Part shown: positions 6,746 through 10,933 of the stretch, piece after piece
How positions within the stretch are numbered: position 1 is the stretch's first letter
Layout of the letters: the number at the start of each line of letters is the position of its first letter
From: an uncultured Bacilli bacterium
GTDB taxonomy: Bacteria > Bacillota_I > Bacilli_A > RF39 > UBA660
Assembly (NCBI GenBank): GCA_944351315.1
Contig: CALVPL010000077.1
Coordinates: 1 to 10,933 of the forward strand
DNA length: 10,933 nt
Direction of reading: 5' to 3'
The notes under the pieces: generated by a model
What the model was told of the DNA's origin: nothing
Databases searched by the model: none
The model's input: only the letters and a program-made list of their open reading frames with translations
Position numbers and translations under genes: made by a program

Positions 6746-6749
6746 AAAA

Positions 6750-8003
6750 ATGCAGGAACGACATATTTTATGTATTGATTTAAAAAGTTTTTTTGCTTCT
6801 GTTGAATGTATCGAACGAGGACTGGATCCTTTTACTACTCCTTTAGTTGTCGCGAGTAAAAGACAAGGAAATGGTGCCATTACTTTAGCAGTTAGTCCTT
6901 TTTTAAGAAAACAAGGAATTAAAGGAAGAACGAGACTTTATGAAATTCCTAAAAACATTTCCTATCAAATTGTTCCTCCTAGAATGAAACTTTATTTAGA
7001 AAAATCTAAAGAAGTTGTAAAAATTTATACGGATTTTGTCAGTTTTGAAGATTTACATATTTATTCTATTGATGAATGTTTTTTAGATGTTACTGATTAT
7101 CTTCATTATTTTAAAAAAACGGATTATGAACTTGCTATCGAAATTTTAAAAACGATTGAACAAAAAACAGGTTTAACAGCAACTTGTGGGATTGGTCCAA
7201 ATCTTTTACTTGCAAAAATTTCGATGGATTTAGAGGCTAAAAAATATAAAAATGGCATTGCTAAATGGACTTTTCAAGATGTCGAAAAAAAACTATGGCC
7301 TATTACTCCTCTTTCTAAAGTTTGGAAAATTGGGCCGCGATTAGAAAAAAGACTGAACAATTTAGGAATTTTTACCATGGGGGATTTGGCACATCAAGAT
7401 CCAATGTTTCTAAAAAAGAAATTTGGAATTATTGGTCAAGAGTTATGGGAACATGCGAATGGGATTGATTTTTCTAGGATTAAAGATTTTGAGAAGGAAC
7501 CGAAAGAAAAATCTTTTAGTCATAGTCAAGTTTTATTTAAAGATTATTATAATGAAGAAATTTATTTGATTTTTCGGGAAATGTTGGAAGTTTTAACAAC
7601 TCGGCTCCGATTACAAAAAAAAGAAACTCAGCTTCTTGGTTTAGGAATCACTTATTCTAAGACGACTGGTGGAGGTTTTTATCATTCCCAAAAAATACAG
7701 CAAGCTACTGATAATGAAGAAATTCTTTATTCTCTTTGTATTACTTTATTCGACCGATTTTATGAAGAAAATATGCCGATTCGAAAAGTGAGTCTATCTT
7801 TAGGTTCTTTAAAAGATAAAGAAGGTATTCAATTAAATCTTTTTGAATCTTTTCAACAACAACAGGATCACTCTAAAATTTTAGAAGCACTGGATCAAGT
7901 GCATGAACGTTTTGGGAAAAACAGTGTTTTAAAGGCTTCTAGTTTATTAGAAAATTCAACAATTAAAGATCGAAACCAAAAAATAGGAGGTCATCATGAA
8001 TAA
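6750..8003 (+). CDS. Y-family translesion DNA polymerase (UvrX/YqjW type)
   Basis: 417 residues from the ATG at 6750, chosen over an in-frame ATG at 6705 because promoter, SOS box and ribosome site all lie between them. Catalytic acidic residues are visible: D10 in CIDLKSFFASVE and D108-E109 in YSIDECFLD. F15 is at the steric-gate position that excludes ribonucleotides. A helix-hairpin-helix region (about 188-213, KIGPRLEKRLNNLGI) is followed by the little-finger domain. QLNLF (361-365) is a good sliding-clamp binding motif. The protein copies damaged DNA at low fidelity. The following YolD-like gene overlaps it by 8 nt, the arrangement known for yolD-uvrX and yqjX-yqjW in Bacillus subtilis, though there the small gene comes first. 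The LexA box predicts induction by DNA damage. A DinB (Pol IV) assignment is the alternative, but the YolD neighbour favours the UvrX group. Confidence 0.92.
   Translation: MQERHILCIDLKSFFASVECIERGLDPFTTPLVVASKRQGNGAITLAVSPFLRKQGIKGRTRLYEIPKNISYQIVPPRMKLYLEKSKEVVKIYTDFVSFEDLHIYSIDECFLDVTDYLHYFKKTDYELAIEILKTIEQKTGLTATCGIGPNLLLAKISMDLEAKKYKNGIAKWTFQDVEKKLWPITPLSKVWKIGPRLEKRLNNLGIFTMGDLAHQDPMFLKKKFGIIGQELWEHANGIDFSRIKDFEKEPKEKSFSHSQVLFKDYYNEEIYLIFREMLEVLTTRLRLQKKETQLLGLGITYSKTTGGGFYHSQKIQQATDNEEILYSLCITLFDRFYEENMPIRKVSLSLGSLKDKEGIQLNLFESFQQQQDHSKILEALDQVHERFGKNSVLKASSLLENSTIKDRNQKIGGHHE
7985..7990 (+). promoter_or_regulatory. Ribosome binding site of the YolD-like gene inside the polymerase gene
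   Basis: AGGAGG lies 5 nt before the ATG at 7996 and within the last codons of the polymerase gene. It gives the small gene strong independent initiation within the same transcript. Confidence 0.8.
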
Positions 8004-8316
8004 GAAGCGTGAAAATATTAAATGGGCTCCTTTTGAATCTTTGTTTCATTCAAAAGACTTGGAAAAAGAAATTTTAGAAGAAAAAAGTTTATGTTCTAAG
8101 CCTATTTTAAGTGAAGATAATCTAGAAATATTAGAGAAAAAGATTTTAAGTGCTTATCATACTCAATCTTTCATCTTTTTGAACTATTTTTTTCATGGTC
8201 ATATCTATCATAAAAAAACTTGTATTCTGTTTTTAGACTATCAACAACGGAAAATTTTTCTAGAAGATCATACTAGTATTTATTTTGAACAAGTTTTGAG
8301 TTTGGATTTTTTATAA
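7996..8316 (+). CDS. YolD-like protein, partner of the SOS polymerase
   Basis: 106 residues, starting 8 nt before the polymerase stop codon. The N-terminal IKWAPFESL (8-16) is the hallmark of YolD-like proteins. The C-terminal half (about 55-104) alternates hydrophobic and polar residues as in their small beta domain, with an acidic, basic middle. In Bacillus the family is encoded beside UvrX-type Y-family polymerases and is thought to be a UmuD-like accessory factor, but its biochemistry is poorly defined. Overlap with the polymerase gene means both answer to the SOS box at 6722-6735. The stop codon TAA (8314-8316) directly abuts the convergent gene, and no terminator is visible after it. 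Confidence 0.82.
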   Translation: MNKKRENIKWAPFESLFHSKDLEKEILEEKSLCSKPILSEDNLEILEKKILSAYHTQSFIFLNYFFHGHIYHKKTCILFLDYQQRKIFLEDHTSIYFEQVLSLDFL

Positions 8317-9204
8317 TTACCGTTTACGACTTAATGTTTCCAAATGTTTAGCCATTTTATCTAAAGTTAATTTCTGTTCTAAAAATTCTTGAATCATAGT
8401 TTCAGGAATTTTTTGATGAGCTAAAAAAGCAATATTTTCAATCATAATTCTTTCGAGTTCTAATGGGCTTATATTCGTTATTTCTTCTAAATCGTTTAAA
8501 TATTTTTCTAGGTTTTGGCCGGTTAAAATTTCCATACAGAGTAAGGCAAAATTTGATTCTGTTTTCTTTAAAGCTTGATCTGAAAAGAATTCAGTATAAA
8601 TACTTGAATGACCATCTAAATCAATTATTTGAGGATCAAGTGGCAATTTTAATAAGACATTCGTATTGGGAAATTCTTTTGTCGGACGTTGTGCTAGATC
8701 AATGTGATAAATATTATGTTCGATAAGTTCACGTACTTTTTCTAAAAGATCTTTTAAGATTTTTAATTGATATTTTAAGGGAAATGCTTGAACACAGTAA
8801 ATTTTTTTCGTAAAAGTATGCTCATGTAAAACACATCCTTTTACTCTTTTGTTTACATAAATAACATTTTGAGGAAGATATGTCTTTTGGATTTCTCGTT
8901 GTCTTTCAATAGCTTTATACAAAGCTTCTTCACGTGATAAACGAATTCCTTCTTGATCTAAATAACGTAAGGTATTTTTTTGATATTTTACTTTTCCTTT
9001 ATTTTTATAATTGGCAATGTTGACTCCTTCAGCATCATAAACTGGTGGATTTACCACATACATATTGTCGTTATAGTCATGATAAATTTTGTATAAAGTA
9101 CCTGGTTTAATCCGATAAATCGTTCCCTCGGTTCCAGCAGCTATTTTTTTAGAATTTAAATTAATAACATCTTTTTTTGTTAAATAAATTGGATCTATTT
9201 TCAT
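8317..9204 (-). CDS. Atypical protein-kinase-fold protein
   Basis: 295 residues with degenerate but recognisable kinase landmarks. These are a glycine-containing loop AAGTEGTIYRI (22-32), a candidate ATP-binding Lys39 (LYKIY), HIDL (167-170) with Asp169 in the catalytic-loop position, Asn182 and DLDG (195-198) in place of DFG. The C-terminal lobe contains SNFALLCMEILTG (217-229), as in eukaryotic-like kinases. There is no membrane segment, so it is probably cytoplasmic. Retention of Lys, both Asp and Asn argues for activity, but the substrate is unknown: protein, sugar or antibiotic phosphorylation are all possible. An extended -10 promoter lies just upstream, and AGGAAG precedes the ATG. It converges on the YolD gene with no base between the stop codons. 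Confidence 0.65.
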   Translation of the reverse strand: MKIDPIYLTKKDVINLNSKKIAAGTEGTIYRIKPGTLYKIYHDYNDNMYVVNPPVYDAEGVNIANYKNKGKVKYQKNTLRYLDQEGIRLSREEALYKAIERQREIQKTYLPQNVIYVNKRVKGCVLHEHTFTKKIYCVQAFPLKYQLKILKDLLEKVRELIEHNIYHIDLAQRPTKEFPNTNVLLKLPLDPQIIDLDGHSSIYTEFFSDQALKKTESNFALLCMEILTGQNLEKYLNDLEEITNISPLELERIMIENIAFLAHQKIPETMIQEFLEQKLTLDKMAKHLETLSRKR

Positions 9205-9228
9205 AATCTTTCTTCCTTTTTGTTCTGT

Positions 9229-9257
9229 ATTATAGCATTTTTTTCTGTTGCTTTAAA
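9229..9257 (-). promoter_or_regulatory. Extended -10 promoter of the kinase-like gene
   Basis: Minus-strand TATAAT (9234-9229) is preceded directly by TGC, an extended -10. A TTTAAA (9257-9252) lies 17 nt upstream as a partial -35. The promoter begins only a few bases after the terminator of the preceding gene, so the kinase-like gene is probably its own transcription unit. Confidence 0.7.
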
Positions 9258-9261
9258 GTCC

Positions 9262-9286
9262 AAAAAAGACATCATTAAGATGCCTT
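9262..9286 (-). terminator. Intrinsic terminator of the 9275-10270 gene, stop codon in the loop
   Basis: Minus-strand AAGGCATC (9286-9279) pairs with GATGTCTT (9273-9266), with one G-U pair, and a run of T follows. The five-base loop TTAAT contains the TAA stop codon (9277-9275). Confidence 0.8.
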
Positions 9287-10270
9287 CTTCGTAAGTTCTT
9301 TTATCTTTTGTCGATTTTCTTTTGTAAAGCCATTTAAAATTTTTGGATTTTTCTTTAGAATAGTTTGATAAATTTCTTCCATAGCTTCTTTACTGCTTTT
9401 TGTTACCACACTCATACTAGCAATGATATGTTTTTTACCATCTTTCGTAATCAAATAAATACTTTGAGCTGTTTTAAAACCATAATAACGTAATTCATAA
9501 GGATAAATCCATAACACATCTTTATAAGGAATAGCTTCAAAAACATGGGCCAAGTTTAAAATATAATTTTCTGTTAAGTAAACTTGAGCTTTTTCATAAT
9601 AGAAAGATTTTTTTTCATCTTGAAGTTCTTTTTGAATTTTTATTTTTTCTTCTAAGGAAAGTTTTTTTAGTTGCTTTTTATAACGAACTTTTTGAAAAAC
9701 TCCAACGATCACAACGATTAAACCGATGATGCCTAACATAAAGCCTACTACTAACATGATATCGTTTGTTGTTAATGGAGTTGTTTCTAGATTTAAATAG
9801 ATGGAACCAAAAACGGAATCAAAATCTTCTAGAGATAACATGTATTCTTCCTCTTCCATGATTTCATTATAGCTTTCTATAGCAACCTCTTTTAATGAAT
9901 CATCTGCAAATACTGTCGATCCTTCTACGCGGATTGGATAAGTGGCATTTTTAATTTTTTCGTATGTTTCACTACTCATTTGAGCTATGTAAATACGATT
10001 TTCATCGGTAACAAAATAGACATGATTTGGATCATCTTCATAATAAGCAAATTCATAAGGTTCTGAATCAATATCAATATATCCATATAAATTTTCTTCT
10101 TGGTTGTTGGCAATTAATTCATACATCGGGGTTTTAGTAACACTGTCTGCTTTATAAATACTATAGCCAAACAAGATTACTCCAATAAATAAGATAAATA
10201 AACCTACATATAAAACCATTTGAATTTTTTGATAAGTTTTTTCAATGGTCTTATTCTCAAACTCTTTCAT
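9275..10270 (-). CDS. Two-pass membrane protein with a cytoplasmic PH-like domain, function unknown
   Basis: 331 residues that I cannot assign to a characterised family. A short cytoplasmic N-terminus leads to membrane segment 1 (about 18-38). An acidic extracytoplasmic domain of ~130 residues follows (40-170), with an EEEE run at 139-142, then membrane segment 2 (about 171-193). A basic, helical stretch (194-222) then joins a beta-rich region (about 228-285) with the pattern AQVYLTENYIL, IPYKDVLWIY, SIYLITKDGKKH. This pattern is typical of bacterial PH-like domains. The tail (290-331) is a lysine-rich helix. Such a layout could sense something outside and bind a partner inside, but that is inference. 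The ATG at 10270 has AAGGAG 9 nt upstream, and a TACAAT at 10299-10294 is a possible -10 with no good -35. It has its own terminator. Confidence 0.7.
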   Translation of the reverse strand: MKEFENKTIEKTYQKIQMVLYVGLFILFIGVILFGYSIYKADSVTKTPMYELIANNQEENLYGYIDIDSEPYEFAYYEDDPNHVYFVTDENRIYIAQMSSETYEKIKNATYPIRVEGSTVFADDSLKEVAIESYNEIMEEEEYMLSLEDFDSVFGSIYLNLETTPLTTNDIMLVVGFMLGIIGLIVVIVGVFQKVRYKKQLKKLSLEEKIKIQKELQDEKKSFYYEKAQVYLTENYILNLAHVFEAIPYKDVLWIYPYELRYYGFKTAQSIYLITKDGKKHIIASMSVVTKSSKEAMEEIYQTILKKNPKILNGFTKENRQKIKELTKKAS

Positions 10271-10349
10271 AAACTAACACTCCTTATATTTCTATTGTAT
10301 AAGATTTTTTATAAAAATACTATAGTTTTTTCGGAAAATTTTTGGAAGT

Positions 10350-10374
10350 AAAAAAACAGTCTATTTTAGACTGT
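10350..10374 (-). terminator. Intrinsic terminator A
   Basis: Minus-strand ACAGTCTA (10374-10367) and TAGACTGT (10363-10356) form a perfect 8-bp stem with a 3-base loop, followed by a run of T. No intact gene ends immediately before it. A short open frame stops at the TAG inside the 3' arm. Confidence 0.8.
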
Positions 10375-10393
10375 CATACTTTTTATAAATGCA

Positions 10394-10415
10394 TTCGACC
10401 ACTTTTCGACCACAC
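10394..10415. repeat. Two tandem copies of an 11-bp unit containing TTCGACCAC
   Basis: TTCGACCAC occurs at 10394-10402 and again at 10405-10413, giving a period of 11 bp. It lies between the two terminators. It is higher in G+C than the surrounding spacer. Confidence 0.7.
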
Positions 10416-10430
10416 TGTTTAAAAATCATT

Positions 10431-10454
10431 AAAAAACGAACTATTTCTAGTTCG
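10431..10454 (-). terminator. Intrinsic terminator B, after the DUF4143 ATPase gene
   Basis: Minus-strand CGAACTA (10454-10448) and TAGTTCG (10443-10437) form a perfect 7-bp stem capped by a GAAA tetraloop, followed by six T. It lies about 90 nt beyond the stop codon of the DUF4143 gene and is its likely terminator. Confidence 0.85.
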
Positions 10455-10544
10455 ACTAATTTCCCTATGGTGCCTTAAAAGAGGTTATCTCGAATCAAGA
10501 CATATTAACAGTTTTCGTTTTTTTAACTTTTTAATTATTTTATT

Positions 10545-10933
10545 CTAATTTTTAGTAAGCCAATCTTTAATATCTATTATTTGAATACCCTCATATGTAT
10601 ACAGATCATGATGTGTTCTAGCAATTAATATTTTAGGATATGCATCTTTTATTTTTAATAATGGATCAACTTCTCTTCTAAATGTTTTATTTTTAAAATC
10701 ATCTCCAATATCACTTGATACTTGAATATAAATTTTTTCATTTCTTTTTGTAGCTACAAAATCTATTTCTTTTTTGTATAAAGTTCCAACATAAACCTCA
10801 TATCCTCTTCTAAGTAATTCTATTGCTATTATATTTTCATACACTCTTCCATAATTAATATTTTTTGTTCCCAATTTAGCGAACTTAAAAGATTGATCTA
10901 CCAAATAATATTTATCTTGAGATAATAGATACC
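10545..10933 (-). CDS. ATPase with DUF4143 domain, C-terminal part (N-terminus beyond window)
   Basis: The frame stays open to the window end, so the internal TTG at 10904 is not a start. The visible ~129 residues match the C-terminal DUF4143 region of a widespread family of AAA-type ATPases: KYYLVDQSFKFA, then YGRVYENIIAIELLRRGYEV, then KEIDFVA and KIYIQVS. The pattern E-x...E-I-D-F...Q-V-S resembles a PD-(D/E)XK-like nuclease fold, which is how this domain is usually interpreted. Biological roles of the family are unclear. All seven arginine codons are AGA, and 8 of 15 isoleucine codons are ATA, unlike the kinase-like gene nearby. This suggests horizontal acquisition, consistent with the scattered distribution of the family. 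It ends at TAG (10547-10545). Confidence 0.88.
   Translation of the reverse strand, partial: YLLSQDKYYLVDQSFKFAKLGTKNINYGRVYENIIAIELLRRGYEVYVGTLYKKEIDFVATKRNEKIYIQVSSDIGDDFKNKTFRREVDPLLKIKDAYPKILIARTHHDLYTYEGIQIIDIKDWLTKN

Larger units (their letters stand above)
10361..10471 (-). pseudogene. Possible C-terminal remnant of a lost gene
   Basis: A minus-strand frame opens just after a TAA near 10475 and runs 37 codons to TAG. Its end reads FKQCGRKVVECIYKKYDSLK. The only ATG in frame lies at 10429-10427 and has no ribosome binding site, and terminator B falls inside the frame. It is therefore unlikely to be expressed. The origin is not recognised; it may be a decayed end of a mobile-element gene or chance. 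Confidence 0.25.
10271..10544. other. Intergenic region with two terminators, a tandem repeat and a reading-frame remnant
   Basis: This 274-base spacer holds two strong minus-strand terminators, an 11-bp tandem repeat and a 37-codon frame ending at TAG (10363-10361) with no start at its 5' end. The minus-strand sequence GGCACCATAG near 10465-10474 equals the usual 5' end of a cysteine tRNA, but no tRNA follows. The region looks like debris from an older insertion or deletion next to the DUF4143 gene. Confidence 0.5.

Noticed and set aside
6705..6749. Fifteen extra N-terminal residues for the Y-family polymerase
   Set aside because: The promoter -10, LexA box and ribosome site all lie between 6705 and 6750, and family members start close to the ILCID motif.
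8463..8726. Plus-strand 87-codon open frame
   Set aside because: It lies antisense to the kinase-like gene, with no ribosome site and no recognisable motif.
10440..10475. tRNA-Cys gene suggested by GGCACCATAG on the minus strand
   Set aside because: No D-arm, anticodon or T-arm follows. The sequence runs instead into a terminator hairpin.
1..10933. CRISPR array, rRNA, intact insertion sequence or known riboswitch
   Set aside because: None was seen: there are no regularly spaced repeats, no transposase motifs and no recognisable conserved RNA elements.

Overview
The window is AT-rich (about one third G+C by eye) with compact genes, strong AGGAGG-type ribosome binding sites and Gram-positive-style promoters and intrinsic terminators. 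Tryptophan is read from TGG, and one gene ends on TGA with only a non-conserved-looking tail beyond it, so the code appears standard and not the mycoplasma code. The mix of a SpoIIIE/FtsK translocase, a UvrX/YqjW-type Y-family polymerase with a YolD partner under a Gram-positive LexA box, and TasA/camelysin-like surface proteins suggests a low-GC Bacillota lineage, possibly one of the uncultured gut Bacilli near the Erysipelotrichia or RF39 groups. The exact taxon cannot be fixed from this window.

Layout. (1) Positions 1-2051, minus strand: two tandem paralogous secreted or membrane-anchored surface proteins. The second is cut by the window edge. They look translationally linked, since the ribosome binding site of the second overlaps the stop codon of the first. 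They share a near-consensus promoter at 2224-2252 and a leader of about 165 nt with repeated TTACAATA motifs. (2) 2303-2998, minus: a third, shorter membrane-anchored protein with its own perfect-consensus promoter and a terminator. It shares an N-terminal HEKR-(I/L)-(R/K)-K motif and a C-terminal strand motif with its neighbours, so the three probably form one surface-fibre or surface-layer locus. (3) 3169-5418, minus: FtsK/SpoIIIE DNA translocase. (4) 5502-6593, minus: a CDP-alcohol phosphatidyltransferase (PgsA-like) fused to an HD-type phosphohydrolase domain. (5) 6750-8316, plus: an SOS-regulated cassette of a Y-family polymerase and an overlapping YolD-like protein, with a LexA box at the transcription start. 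(6) 8317-9204, minus: an atypical protein-kinase-fold protein, abutting YolD with no spacer. (7) 9275-10270, minus: a two-pass membrane protein with an extracytoplasmic domain and a cytoplasmic PH-like domain, function unknown. (8) 10271-10544: a spacer with two strong minus-strand terminators, an 11-bp tandem repeat and a small reading-frame remnant. (9) 10545-10933, minus: the C-terminal part of an ATPase with a DUF4143 domain, with AGA-only arginine codons unlike its neighbours.

The housekeeping core (chromosome translocation, phospholipid synthesis) sits between a surface-structure locus on the left and a DNA-damage cassette plus accessory membrane and signalling genes on the right. The most unusual items are the tandem TasA-like locus with its shared motifs, the PgsA-HD fusion, the SOS cassette with a clear LexA site, and a recurring habit of placing the stop codon inside the terminator hairpin.
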